From contig JAQGDQ010000238.1 of NCBI GenBank assembly GCA_030141605.1, forward strand, positions 213,501 to 277,500: a DNA stretch of 64,000 nucleotides, read 5' to 3'. Below the pieces are notes generated by a model, which saw only the letters and a program-made list of their open reading frames with translations, had not been told where the DNA came from and made no database searches. Shown here piece by piece: positions 1 to 13,077 of the stretch (its first letter is position 1; each line of letters opens with the position of its first letter). This DNA is from Tubiluchus corallicola (Eukaryota; Priapulida; Priapulimorpha; Priapulimorphida; Tubiluchidae). Position numbers and translations under genes: made by a program.

Positions 1-342
1 ATTTCGAATAATTATAGTTTCCTTTCAATAAATCTTCTCCATGGCTAAATTCTAATGATAAAATTAATGTACCGGGTAAGTTATTATTTTTTTAAATGTC
101 AAAAGAGGACAATGCCATTTTTGAGCAGAGTGACTCCTCTGATGATGAACTGGCTGGAATTGCTGAAGGTCTGACTCCAGTTGATATTTTTGATGAGAGT
201 GATGAGGAATTTAATGATTTCTATGATGAATAAAGTTATTCATTACCAAAAAACTTTTTTCCAGAATTTTTGCCTAAAAATTGAAGGGGTCTCTTATACA
301 CAAGGGTCTCTTATACATTGGAAAATACGGTACTTGTTAATA
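1..342 (+). mobile_element. Right end of a DNA transposon, possibly Tigger/pogo-like
   Basis: A short acidic open frame (96-233) ends in TAA. About 55 bases later the motif GGGTCTCTTATACA occurs twice with a 17-base period (287-300 and 304-317), followed by GGAAAATACGGTA ending at 332. Ends of the type TACCGTATTTTCC next to repeated 'TATAAG' motifs are familiar from Tc1/mariner-superfamily elements of the pogo/Tigger kind, as I remember them. The rest of the element would lie before the window. No catalytic domain is visible, so the family call is inference. Confidence 0.4.
96..233 (+). pseudogene. Acidic C-terminal tail, probably of a transposase
   Basis: An ATG at 96-98 opens a 45-codon frame ending in TAA at 231-233. 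The product is very acidic (SDSSDDELAG, then DESDEEFNDFYDE at the end). The codon before the ATG is TAA, so either this is a tiny independent frame or it is a terminal exon entered at the acceptor-like CAAAAG at 100-105. Acidic tails rich in S, D, E and F are common at the C-terminus of Tigger/pogo transposases, and the terminal-repeat-like sequence just downstream fits this. A host gene exon cannot be excluded. Confidence 0.3.
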
Positions 343-1184
343 ATAGTAGAATAGGGTAGTTCGGTTAATATCTTTTTGTACTTGTTACAGTATAGGATGG
401 ATTACTGTGATGTATTATGAATATCGTGCGATATGGAAACTTGATTTAAATGTTTGTGATTTTTAACAAATCGGTTTTTTTAACAAGTAGTCGGCTGAAT
501 TTGTACTACTCATTTTCTCTGTTATCTCTGTTATTTTGTTGGGTGAGTATATACTGACCACCATTGTAGTGATGGAGTTATATTTATAATGGGATGCTGA
601 CTATGTAATAAATGCCATGGTAAGTCATCACCTGATCTATTGCGTACAATATGTTTTGGAGTTTCTTGCCTTGACAAAAAAGCAGAGCTTCATTTCCTCC
701 AGCAATTGGTAGTTGCTGACACACTCAGTACAAGAACTATAAATAATTATCAAATTAGGCAATTTACTCACCTGCAAACAGAAAGTGAAATTTATTCTGG
801 TAAATTTATAATAAGATGCGAGTGCACTTTTTTCAAGAGAACATCTCTAAATTAATCCAGATGCAAGTATCCAAAATGCAGATGCAGTATTAGAAGTCGG
901 TCTCTACTGTATTTATCGATATCATAAACCACCGTAAGCCTAGCTCTAATAAGCGATAACGCTAAATAAGAAATGTCGCACTGCTGACTAAAATTATGAT
1001 TTGTTGATTATAATTGCAGTCTCGTGGCATAAAAGTCACAAGATGGTAGAAATTGGGACTCTTATATAATACTACCATTTTTTGTATCTAGATAGTTGTA
1101 TATTCACGTATCTGACTTATGCCTTGTATTATTACCAACAACTTTGTAAAACTATTTCACTGATTGTGTTTCTATATTGTTTAG
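343..1184. other. Non-coding, no recognised feature
   Basis: AT-rich sequence. An open stretch at 640-855 without an ATG (71 codons, ending TAA) could be an exon of the gene whose last exon is proposed at 1185-1340, but no convincing splice pair joins them. Nothing else is visible. Confidence 0.5.
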
Positions 1185-1340
1185 GCTTCGCAAGGTGTGT
1201 TTCCTTTATTTGCTGAAAGAAGAGACGTTATACGTGTACCAGATGACAGCCCGTTAAAATTATCTTTCAAAGAAGAAATTCAGAAACAAAAGAAACCGCA
1301 AGAGGGCAGCTACTGGATTACACTAATTTCATCCAAATAG
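1185..1340 (+). CDS. Candidate terminal coding exon, product unknown
   Basis: The T-rich tract TTTCTATATTGTTTAG ends at 1184 and makes a good splice acceptor. It is followed by 51 codons in phase 0 that read like real protein and end in TAG at 1338-1340. The peptide starts ASQGVFPLFAERRDVIRVPD, continues with a lysine-rich stretch (FKEEIQKQKKPQ), and ends ITLISSK. I do not recognise the family. The balanced composition and charged helix-like middle contrast with the AT-rich junk frames around it. Upstream exons would lie in 340-1180 or before the window, and none was identified with confidence. Confidence 0.35.
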   Translation, partial: ASQGVFPLFAERRDVIRVPDDSPLKLSFKEEIQKQKKPQEGSYWITLISSK

Positions 1341-4157
1341 TTCATATCAGCATTAGCTATCAAAAATACAGAGACATGGGACGTTGTTAGTGACAGGGCA
1401 GTGTGACCTAAAGTGATTACATCAGAATCACGTTAGAGAACGTGTGACTCCACAAATGCATGAATGTTGTTAAATAAAAAAATCTCATGGTAAAGAAATG
1501 AAGAAAGGATTCTTGACATTAGAAACTTTTCACAGTTATTCTTGTAATTACCATTGGCATTAACCATAGCTATTTTCAATGTATAAATAAAATTCTGTAA
1601 ACATTTTAGTGTAATTTGTATGTATGCCAAAATAAACGTTTGAGTTTTGAACTTTAAAATAATTATAGTAATTTCGCACAATAAAGAGGTTAGATCTATA
1701 TATGTCTCACAGCTGTCAAAACCATATTGACTAACAATTTTGGTCACATGTGCATTTTATGCATGGCTAAAGTGAACAAATAAAAATTTAGTTCAATGCT
1801 TGCATAGCTGTAGCCACGTGTTACATAACGTATACATTGTTTCGAATGCTCACATTAAACCGCCATTATCATAATCTTTCACGCTTTCTTGAATCACAGA
1901 CGTTATACGCTTAAGGAGCAATCCGATTTAGAGAAAGAGCTTATTTTATTCTTGAACGAAGCATTGTCTCATCTTATATATCCCAGCCTTCTTATTTTGA
2001 TCTTACAAGTCACTGATAAGGTAAGCATGGTATTATATCGGTACCTTTGCTCGCAAGGAGGAGTCTTGGTACCCAGTGAACATGCATTATCGGTTAATCT
2101 TTGTCCTGTCTTTAAATGAGCACTGGTCGCTTAAGTCTTACAAAATACTTGGCGAATTTAAGAAGATCAAGCGCTGTGTCGAAATTAAGAAGCGAATAAT
2201 ACTTTACCATCGTGGGGCTTTAGTTAGGCACAGTATTTCATCCTACTTTACTCTGTTGGAGAAGACTAATTCTAAGTACATAGTTCGTACAGCGTGTAAT
2301 TTTTGGATTACGGATAGGCCGATTATCAGGCATTAATCCTGTACGTGATTCTGATTTGAATCGTTCTTTGTCCTTTATGCTATAAATAACGTTAATAATA
2401 AAATCAGTTTATGGCAGTCTCGTCTGGTTTGCTTGTTTTCGTTACTATTTACTTTTTCTTTTCATTTTTCTTCGATTTGCCATTCTTTTTACTTCTTACA
2501 TTACCTTGTATTGTTTTACCTTGCTTTCAAATCTTTAAATTTGAATGCCCAATGTTGCTCTAGGTATCAGCAATTAAGATAACTTTTAAGGTAACTTCGA
2601 AAAGGTAACCACAAAGCGTAATTAAACGAAAGTAGAACAAATCAAAATTCTTTTTGCACCTCATTTTACACTTACGAGAGTTTACGTGTTGAACGAGTTA
2701 CTGAATGCGTCACTAAATGCACTAATTGCATCCATACAAAAGTGTTTGGAAAAGAATTACTAGTATTCGCCAGAAACAACGTTAAAATATTGACAGAACA
2801 CATCCGGGTTGTTTTTAGCCTGTACACGCGTCTATTTACAGAAATCACATTTTCCTTCCTAAATAGCGAGCATCAATTGAGCTAGGCGTACCTATAAAAA
2901 TATTTTTATACGAACGTGAAAATATTTCTTTTTGGGAGGTAAAAAGAAGAACAGATCGTTTCAAAAACAACAGTGGTCGCGTGTAAATAGATACAACCTT
3001 GATTTGTCTCATCTTAGTCTAAACTGGCACTTCATGGACCGCTGGTATCTATGGACGCAAGTTTACATTGTTTTCCGGTTTAGCATTCATCAAAGTAAAA
3101 CTTATTAGTTTGTTTATGTTAAAATTTCTTGTGCCTGCATGTCAACGAGAAGATAAAAAATATTATTAATAAAAAATACACAATAACAATTTTGAGGTTT
3201 ATTCAACATCTGTGATTCTCACTGAAACTATGATTTTTCAAACGTTCTTAAGAATAATTCTCATTCTCTGCTTAACGATAAATTTCATTAAGACAATATT
3301 TCTGCGTGACTCGTTATCTAAAATTTAAAGCCGTCATTTTTTTGTTAGATTTAGATTTTGGAACGCTCCTTTTCTTCCTGTCTTTGGCCTAGATTCTAGA
3401 GCTTTTCTACCTACTGAGGCTACTATGACTGGCCTGAAGGTGATGTGTTCATTTGTATTCTGCTAAATATCTGTAATTTTTCTTTTATTTCGCTTTCCAA
3501 TTTTACTGTCTCATCTAGAATAATGGCCAATCTTCAGCAAATATCGCTGCTTTTAGATTCTAATGTCCACTAAAATGAGGCGATGGTGCGTAAGTCCATA
3601 AAAGTAGCCATCAGGGAAGCAAATTCAGAACGGGTCCGCACATCTGACCCGGCAGTAAGATTTTGCAATCTATAATATATAATAATAATATTCTTCATTG
3701 CAATTAATGTACACAAACTATACTGTACAAAATACATATACATAAAATTTCTGTGTACAAACAGTCAGAGGACTGATGAAAGCAATCGAGTCTACTAAAT
3801 TTACTTTAAAATCTGCAATCATTAATTAATTTCTACATAATTTTAACACTCACAAAATTCTAACATTACAAAACAAAACTTCATCTATCAAGTATAAGAT
3901 GAAAATGATACGAGAGCTTTTCTAGATTTAATAAAAAGATTAGAACTCGGAATTTTTTGCGATGGCAGATAAAATCAACAATGACCTTAGAGTAATTGTT
4001 CTATTAAAACTTCTCAAAATCTTGAATTAAACATTACTAAACTCAAGACGTTTGCTACTGAATTTATCCTTATCGAAATTATTAATTGCCAGAAAATTAG
4101 TTTGCCTCACAATCTTACTTTAGGAACTACAACATTAAATATACCACAAATCATTAT
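1341..4157. other. Gene-free stretch with two short unassigned frames
   Basis: Two overlapping plus-strand open stretches at 1889-2119 and 2076-2336 translate to lysine- and leucine-rich sequence with no family resemblance I can name. AATAATAATATTCTTCATTGCAA near 3678-3700 resembles the A-rich 3' tail of a retroposon read from the other strand. Otherwise the sequence is AT-rich and featureless. Confidence 0.4.
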
Positions 4158-4204
4158 TACTGTATTAAGTACTGTATTAAGTACTGTAAAAGTACTGTAT
4201 TAAG
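4158..4204. repeat. Short tandem repeat, unit TACTGTATTAAG
   Basis: About four copies of a 12-base unit; one copy reads TACTGTAAAAG instead. Confidence 0.7.
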
Positions 4205-7200
4205 AATTTTTAGAGCTGCACTTGTATTTTCACTTTATATAATAATAATAAAATTCTCTATCGCTGCTAAAATAACACATCGTTGAACTGTAAACTACAA
4301 ATTCAAAAATTAATAGTGTAATCAGTGTTTTCACGGCTGTGAGCAATAGTGTTAAAAATGTGTTTACAATTAAAAATACAAGTGAGGTTGTAATTAATAA
4401 CATTAGACTTAAGACTCATTTAAGACTTTGGAACTTTACAATATTTAGAAATTGAAACTGAAATTGGGATGCTTTTTGGATGTTTTGTGTTAGTGACTTG
4501 AGTGTTTTGTGTGTGGTGGGTTTTAATTTGTATGTATGATGTTAATGCATGACAGGTTTTACAATCCTAGCCTTTTACTCTTAGTTGGCCCAGGCCATCT
4601 GCGTAAAATCATTTGATAATAAGAATAAACATTGAGATAAATTATTTGAGGTACAAAGTTGTCAGAATATGCAGTCTGAGAGATATTCATCTAGAACGTA
4701 CGCTTTATACCTAAAATAATCACAGTTCATGATTGTAAAATAATGAAGTACCGTGTTAGTGGTGTTTGTATGAGCAGACAGTAAGTCCGCCATGTACGTG
4801 TCAAAGCCTGATGTCAATGATGTGACATGATGACATTACTGGCAAACGTTGTCACCAAACTGGCAGACAGCGGAGTGAAATAAACAGCCAGATAATGATC
4901 ACTTGCTGAATAATAGGAAAGTAAATGTTCACCGCAGCACGCATGCGCACATGATGATTCTCTGATCACTGCAGAATTCCTTTAGTAGGCTCACTAATAA
5001 TAGACCCTATTTACTCAACCAGAATTAAAATTTATTAATATAATTTCAGCGACTTTAATCGACAGGCATCTACACAGTTTTACCTGTTTCATTACATCTC
5101 TGGAGCAAAAAGTTGTGGTGCACATCAAAACGTCAAAGGTTAGAGTTTTTGATTGATTTCGCACGAAATTTTCGCTGTCACATGTACGCGTGTAAACAGC
5201 GACTAGACGTGTGCGTTATTGAGGAAAAAATGCAAAATAATAACTGTCTTCAAAGCAGCAACAATGAGCCTATGGCCTGAGAATAAAAAAAATGTAAACT
5301 ACGGAATAAACGTAAAGTTGTTAAAATCGAAAAAAATTATACATTTAAAATAACTGCAGAAGGGGTTGCGATGTAAGCTACAAGCTGCATTATATTACAT
5401 TTTGCTAAAACAATACGCAATGCCTGCAAGTGGGAATAAAGTTAATTAGCAATAGTAAAACAGTGGTATAGCAATGTTGGTATGTTGATACCTTTGATAC
5501 CTATCACAAGCACAAAAGCAAGTTTTACCACAGCAGACAGCTTGCAAGCTGCTACCATGCTCGCCATTTTACGTAATACATCGTCTATCCTATGGCGATT
5601 TTAACACATAAACCAATTTTATCACCTCGCTGTCTGCTACTTAGTGTCAAACTTCTACTAAATAATAAGCAGGTTGATATTATAATTATCAAGTATGAAG
5701 TCAGCTAGTTCATTGCTCAGCTGGCAAGAAAATACATGGAGAAATAATGACGGCCATTATCAGGGCCGTATTCAAGTTTTACATTGTCAGGCACTGGCGA
5801 TCTTACCCAAATAACACGATCAATAACGATAGCAGTCATACACTGTGTAGATAATATATGAACGTGATAAATGAATTTTAAACGATAATTTATTATGGTT
5901 TGTAAAGGCGTGTAGTCTACGTAAGTCATATAAACATAAAGTGTTGAACTGAAAAACAAAAAAACAACAACAACAATAGTGTGAACAGACCTTTATCAGG
6001 ACAATTTGCGCGCAAATATTAAATCAATTATTTTGTCTTTTTTGATTTTGTTTAAAATAAAGAAAATATAAGCTATAGCAATGTATAAAATATCTCAAAT
6101 TAACCTATAATTGCAAGACATAGCAAGCAATTAATTAATATTTTTCCTTTGATGGCGACTAAATATTTATTAGACACCATGTCGGCATATAAAATTTTAA
6201 GTTTTAGTCGCAGGGAAACAAAGCATTTTGTCACATTTAATTTTAAATAAATAAAATGTAGGTCTTGAATACGAATAATTACGAATAAAAGACAGTACGA
6301 TACGACCATAAGTTCCTAGTCCATCAGCCAGTCATGTCTGAGTGAAAAACATGTAGTAACTTCCGAGCAAACCAATATCTATCTTCAAGAATCTTGACTC
6401 TTTAAGCGATTCAGCAACAATTAGGTCTTGTAAACGGCAACTTACTTAGATGAAATTTACTGATGTCTGCGATTTGCCCCCAAATCTGTCTGCCCGTGTT
6501 TACACTTTAAACGACTTTTATGCCACATTTACGTAATCATGAATTTGCTTACAGATTTTTCATTATGGAGTCTTTGCATGAGATTAGTGTAATTCGATGA
6601 TAATGTAATTAAAAGCGCTTCCTGATTTGGTTGCTTGCGAAGAGTTAAGTATGCGTGACGTCACGGCAAGCCATTACGGTAAACATATGGATAAGTTATA
6701 ACATAGGGATAAAAGTCATTTTCACGCATTAGCTCCACTAATACATAGCCGAAATTTAATAATAAGGCTGAAATGAAATTGTTTCTCAAATAGTGCATAA
6801 ATTTGATGTAACTAATTTGTATTTTTGAGTTAACTAGTGCATAAGAATCGCTCCAGTCTCAACCACAGTTGAATCGATGGTAAGCCCAATTTCTGTGCGT
6901 GAAATTTATTTGTGCTTTTTAAACTTCACAAGCTGTAAAGTTTCATAAAAATGTATGTAAATTTAATATTGTAAAATGGTTTATAAATAGTAGAATGGTG
7001 GTAAATTTGTATACTAGCTATTCGTGTTTCTTGCTTAACACTCACCAAACATTATTATAGTTTGCAAATTCCTGCAGGGAGAGACGGTGAGTACGCCTTT
7101 TTGATGTGCGGTTTACAGTAGAGCTGTAAACGATAGTTGCTAAAGCTTCGGAAAGATGGCACCACCATCCAGCAGTGGCTGCATGCCGCGTACAACGTTA

Positions 7201-8386
7201 ATTTCGTGGTTACACACTAGTGATCATAGCAATTAGAATAATGGAATATTACCTACCTAGAATAATATTTCTACTGCAAAAAATTCCTATCATTTTAAAC
7301 TCTATCACTTAAAAATCATTTTATACGCATCATTTTAATTATTTTTAATCAACAATTTTGTTGACAGACGTTTGATAATTATCCTGTGCATGTCATTTTG
7401 ACCAGGCGTTGTTTAGTAGAGTACAAATTTATTACGAAAGCGTTTATTAACATTTATTAACATTTAGCATATTATTGCTAGTATGTAGCGTGAAAACATA
7501 CCAGAAAAGCCAGGCTTGCTGCAGTGGATTCATATGCTGCATCTGTGTTATATAATTACTAGACAAAAGCATATTCTATTGTATGTTTTATAAATGCCAG
7601 CCTCATATAAGTTTCTTGTATTTATGATTCAGTCTCGCACACAAAAATTTTATAAACTCTGAAACAGACTGCATGCATACAGCCACGTGAAACTACTAAG
7701 TTAAAATTTGTCACGAACATTTCTAAAATAAATAAACACAACAATTACTGAAAGGACCATAAATTAACCGATGGCGGTCACAGAAGACTAAAGAGGGTGT
7801 TACTTCTTAGCTTACTGCTTAAGTTTTTTTTAGTTTACTACCATTCATAAGTTATTTATTATTTATTATTTGTTGTTCTAACGAAAAATAGTAATTTATA
7901 TATTTCACATTTACTCGAAAGGCCCTCAGAGGGTGTCGATCTATTCAGTCATAAGTATGCTCTTCGACTGCTGTATGCAGCATTACATTGTCGCAAATTT
8001 GACTAAAATGACCACTGTCCGGTATAATAAATAGTGGTCATTAGACTGGGCGCCGGTGATGACATGATTTTAAAGCCGTGGACAGTGGTCAGGAAATACC
8101 GCTCAGGCGCCTAAATGTCAAATTCAGGCAACAGCCACACTTCTGGCCATTGTTTATGTTAAATGATTATGCCTCTGTGTCTTGTGACAATTCGCTTCTA
8201 GTTAGAATGCCATTAGAAAAGGCGCCTGTTCGCTCTACATTATTGCAAATGTATTATCTTTTCAGTCCATTTAAGTGAAGAAAAATTTTCAGAGAAAAGT
8301 GACACAAATATAGAAGACAGACAGAAGAAAATGAAAAGAAGAAAAACACTTATATACATCATTCTAGTGTTTTTGTATTATCTTTA
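4205..8386. other. Gene-free AT-rich stretch
   Basis: No frame here looks like a conserved protein. At 7998-8030 an inverted repeat TGACCACT ... AGTGGTCA could form a small hairpin; a related, longer hairpin occurs near 21800-21830. A 66-codon frame at 8078-8278 is unassigned. Confidence 0.4.
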
Positions 8387-8428
8387 CCATCTTCATCATC
8401 ATCATCGTCGTCGTCGTCGTCGTCGCAG
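8387..8428. repeat. Trinucleotide microsatellite (ATC)n/(GTC)n
   Basis: Runs of CATCATCATC grade into GTCGTCGTC at 8407-8425. Confidence 0.9.
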
Positions 8429-9910
8429 TCATCACCATATTTATCAACTTATCATTGTCATTTTGAAATCGTCAACAGCATCTTCACCAATGCTGTCACT
8501 GTAAGCGGTTTAATGCTGACGAAAACAAGTTTATGACGATCTTGATTGGGATTATGATGATGACATCAACAAAGGTGACAATAACATGGTCTTGTGTTTT
8601 TATGACGTCGTCACAAACAAAATAAATAAATCTAATCTAGCGTACAATCAATGGCAACCAGGTTCAAAAAATCCAATATTTAATTAGAGTTAATTTTGCC
8701 TTATTTTTTTCTCATCTTAATTGTTTTTTAGGCAAGTTTGACCATTAAGTAAGCTAGAAAGCGTTTATTGGTCTTTGCAGCTCACAGAAGTTTAGACTTA
8801 AGACCACTACTTGTCAGCAATTTTGTTCGTTAGACAGCATTGTTTGAATTCCTTGTTATTTTGTTGCGATGTTATATTGAGACGTATAAAAACGCTTTTC
8901 TGCACTTGTTAGATACAACTAGTTATCCCTGATAATCGAAGTTATAGCCAGATGAAATTTCAAGCTTCGGGCAACGAGTGAAATGTCACTGACATTTGAG
9001 ACGTCATATCATTCTGAATTAAATTCATACACCTGCCGCTGCAACTAAGAAATGCTCTGATATTAGGAAAAAATCTTCAGTAGCGTATCTAGTAGGACCG
9101 GTTAGTTGGAAAGAAACTTCGATCAGTGAGTCACGTAAAGGGAGGACGCTTTCAGGTTTGGACACGCCATTCGTGTGCCCGAAAAAATCCGATGTCAAAT
9201 AAAATACAATATTAGAATTAAACTTGCTTTACAATAGAATAAAATCAATCCACATCTGCTGGTCTGCGGGCAGCTGAGCTATGAGTTGTTGACCCAAAAG
9301 GCAATCCTACTCAAGTGTCACTTCGCCATGCTTACAAAACGCCATAACTTCGCTTTAAAACGCACACATTTCTCAACTTGACGAAGTTAAATGGACACAT
9401 TAATACTAATATAACCTCCAGCTTATGGGATACAACAACGAAGAATAAAGAATGACAGGTCTTTTACGAGATCCGCCACAGTCACCCCTGGATGACAGGG
9501 TTAACTATAATTCTCCAAAGTTCAATCGCATAAGTTGTTATTGTAGACCCACCTGCTCAAATCTAATTATTGAAGCTCAGCATGCAGAAACTCCCGCAGA
9601 ACACCTGAAAGAATCTGTGATGGTGGGCCACGATGAGATCCATATGTCCTTAACCCCAACACCATCAATGGTTTATTTTTCACAATTGACAGGTTTGTCA
9701 AATCAAGTCGAGAAAATGCCATCAAAGGTAAAAATCGTCGAAATGCTATCAATGTGTTATTGCAGACGAAATTAAAGCCAAAAATTACACGTATGATTTC
9801 ACATTTTAGCTCAATATTATTGTTTTCTTTTTTGATGATGTTGTTTTATTTCATTTATCTTGCATTCAATATTTCTTTCCAAACAAGCGAACATCTTTGC
9901 AAGAATCTAT

Positions 9911-9913
<3 letters not shown>
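8429..9913. other. No recognised gene; one 107-codon open frame
   Basis: An ATG-initiated plus-strand frame at 9452-9775 codes for 107 residues (MTGLLRDPPQSPLDDRVN at the start). I recognise no domain, and the composition does not clearly favour coding over chance. The rest is AT-rich non-coding DNA. Confidence 0.35.
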
Positions 9914-9991
<78 letters not shown>

Positions 9992-9993
9992 TA
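9914..9993. repeat. (CT)n microsatellite
   Basis: About 40 CT units with a single CTGT interruption. Open frames across it encode only Ser-Leu or Arg-Glu runs and are artefacts. Confidence 0.97.
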
Positions 9994-10079
9994 CGTTTAT
10001 ACGTCAGGCTGAATAACAGTGAAAATTTTATATGCAAGAACATTTTAAACAGTGATGCAAACTTTACTTCTGTAATTAG

Positions 10080-10236
10080 ATGTCATTGGCGTAGTTTGTT
10101 ATATCGTTAATTGTTATTTGTGTTACTGTTGTGTTTCATGATTCATGATTTATTGTATTATTTGTATTAATTTGTGATGTGTTTATGAACTTTGTGAAGT
10201 TTGAAATAAAATATTAAATCTAAATCTAAATCTCTC
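10080..10236 (+). mobile_element. Probable 3' tail of a LINE-like retroposon
   Basis: T- and GT-rich sequence leads to GAAATAAAATATT and then repeats of AAATCT at about 10214-10236. A polyadenylation-like signal followed by a short microsatellite tail is typical of 5'-truncated CR1-type LINE copies. No coding part is attached. Confidence 0.35.
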
Positions 10237-10340
10237 TCTCGCTTTCTCTCTTTCTTTCTGTCTCTCTCTCCCTCTCTCTCCTCTCTCTCTCTCTTTCTTT
10301 CTCTCTCCCATCTCTTTTCCCCCTTCCTTTCCTTTCACTT
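10237..10340. repeat. Polypyrimidine tract
   Basis: Imperfect CT/CTTT/CCTT tract continuing directly from the AAATCT repeats; it probably grew from that tail. Confidence 0.85.
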
Positions 10341-11339
10341 CCTCTCCTTTCCTCATTCAAATTTTTGCTCCCCCACAACACCACCTCATTATTACGATAA
10401 CTACCTTTCAGCACTTAAAATAATGGCCATCCATGCAGATCCCTTTCAGTAAATTTTTCTGCCTTTTTTCGTTTTTGCTTCAGGCGAGTGTGTTGACCTG
10501 ACTAAATTATATGCGCCTCTTCAAGTGAAGAAAGAAAGTATACACAGGTAGACATCTCATAAGAAAATGTAATCGCTACGCGTTCTATTACTTGCTAAAA
10601 TATGAATAAGATATGTCAGCTCTCAAGATGAAAAGGAGATTTGGAAAGAATGCAGTAAGAATGTGAGCTAATATGACCTGGCCATGATTTTCATCTATGA
10701 GCCTCTACTTTTCACATGTCAAAGGCAATTACTGGAGCCTTATGAATAAGAACCACTTACATTTGTACAAAGGTGACAAGATTCTGGTGCCTATAATAAT
10801 TATATTAAGTACCAGAACGTCATGGGTAGGCGTAAAAAATAAACCAAGGTTCTGCATACAGATAGCTATGCTACTTTTGCGATAAGTACATATGGAAACA
10901 TAAATTTTCCTGTATGGCCCGAGCTTACGCATTTTTTTTCATTTGCAACTTGTTAATCAGACAAAAAATTCATCATATCTAGACAAAAGCAATTCGCTTA
11001 ACTTTCTCTAGCTAGTTGCTGACATGGTCTACTTAAATGAAAACAGGATGATTGATTAGACTCAATCTTATTTTAATTTACTGTCCAAAACAAAAGTTAG
11101 CAACTGTTTCTAGTATTTGAATAATTATATTGGACAGTTGATTTTCGGCAACCAAAGGCAGCTGTTGCTTACGTCACAAACTAACCACAGTTTGTGCAAT
11201 GCGTCAAGCACGTTTGTATAAGCGAAAATTGCTCTAAGATGCTGATGTGATATCACGAAAATGACTTCTACACCAATCTGACCTCGCAGACGCACACTCT
11301 AGTGCTGGAGCCACTAGCGCTAACAAGGTACAAAAAATC
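10341..11339. other. No recognised feature
   Basis: AT-rich spacer between the polypyrimidine tract and the 28-bp minisatellite; overlapping short frames on both strands at 10697-10932 have no recognisable content. Confidence 0.5.
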
Positions 11340-12320
11340 CAATGCACAAAATCAAAGTTACTTTCAACGATATAAAAAATCACAGATACTTTCAACGACA
11401 CACAGAATCAAAAATACTTTCAACGATATACAAAACCACAAATACTTTCAACGATACACAAAATCACAGATACTTTCAACGATACACAAAATCACAAATA
11501 CTTTCAACGATACACAAAATCACAGATACTTTCAACGATACACAAAATCACAGATACTTTGAGCGATATATAAAATCACAAATACTTTCAAGCACACACA
11601 AAATCACACTTACTTTCAACGATACGCAAAATCACAAATACTTTCAACGATACACAAAATCACAAATACTTTCAACGATACACAAAATCACAAATACTTT
11701 CAACGATACACAAAATCACAGATACTTTGAGCGATATATAAAATCACAAATACTTTCAAGCACACACAAAATCACACTTACTTTCAACGATACACAAAAT
11801 CACAGATGCTTTCAACGATACACAAAATCACAGATACTTTCAACGACAAACAAAATCACAGATACTTTCAACGATACACAAAATCACAGATACTTTTAAC
11901 GATACACATAATCACAGATACTTTCAACGATACACAAAATCACAGATACTTTCAACGATATATAAAATCACAGATACTTTCAACGATACACAAAATCACA
12001 TATACTTTCAACGATACACAAAATCACAGATACTTTCAAAGATACACAAAATCACAAATACTTTCAACGATACACAAAATCACATATACTTTCAACGATA
12101 CACAAAATCACAGATACTTTCAAAGATACACAAAATCACAAATACTTTCAAGCACACACAAAATCACACTTACTTTCAACGATACACAAAATCACATATA
12201 CTTTCAACGATACACAAAATCACATATACTTTCAACGATACACATAATCACAGATACTTTCAACGATACACAAAATCACAGATACTTTCAACGATACACA
12301 AAATCACATATACTTTCAAC
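11340..12320 (+). repeat. 28-bp minisatellite array with higher-order structure
   Basis: About 35 copies of a 28-base unit built around ACTTTCAACGATACAC and AAAATCACAGAT. Variant units (GAGCGATATATAAAATCAC and TTCAAGCACACACAAAATC) recur at 11561 and 11729, exactly 168 bases (six units) apart. The second variant returns near 12149, fourteen units further on. The array therefore grew partly by duplicating blocks of six units. All three plus-strand frames stay open over long stretches, because the unit contains no stop in any frame and 28 is not a multiple of three; the apparent 185-residue proteins are artefacts. Confidence 0.97.
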
Positions 12321-13077
12321 TCTACGACAGCGACTAGAGGAGCCTCATAGGTTAGTACAATAAAAGCGTTGATCTTTTAAAACTTTATAAAATTACGACC
12401 AATGAGCAGAAAAAGACACTTGGGTGAGAATTTACAAATCAATCATACAGGTAAACCATATAAATTGTTATTGACCATTGTAAAATAAATGTTTACAAAT
12501 TGTATACATGGGAATCCGGGGGACCACAACGAGAATCATTTTCTAAACGAGCGAAAAACTTTGAGATGATTATTGAAATTACAATTTTTTAAAGAGGTGT
12601 TGCAGAAAGACGTCCAATACATTTACGTTATACATAAATGTACTGCAGTGAATATACATAAGTGTACTTCACAGTTGACAATCAGGCTGGCTAACTTGCA
12701 GTGAATCCAGTAATTGTATTTCTTTTAAAGTTTTGGCCAATTTTTTTGTAAAGATTGCAAACACAACAACAGCTTTAATCAATAGTAAGAGGCTTTAAAA
12801 TGGGTTTCTGGTTTAACTTCAAATTTCAAACTTGTTAAACTTCGAAGATGCAATGGTTGCATTGAAACATGGGGGCCTATAATTGCAACAACAGCTTTCT
12901 TGTTAGCAGCTTCGGCTTACGGGTACCAGCGTGAAATTACTTATAAGGACTGTGCCTAATGCGAGATAGCAGCACAATATCAACAATTGAGGTCGCTAAG
13001 CCTCAGCTTGCTTCACAGTTATTGAAATCTCATAGCATTTCTTACTCTTGAGAATTTCTATAACAGAACAATTAAGA
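12321..13077. other. No recognised feature
   Basis: Spacer after the minisatellite; no coding-like frame or repeat seen. Confidence 0.5.

Noticed and set aside
11340-12320. CRISPR-like regularity of the 28-bp repeats
   Set aside because: The units are contiguous, with no unique spacers, and the genome is eukaryotic.
11302-12363. Frames of 185 residues with repeated TFNDTQNH motifs
   Set aside because: They are translations of a 28-bp minisatellite; no start context, splice signals or domain.
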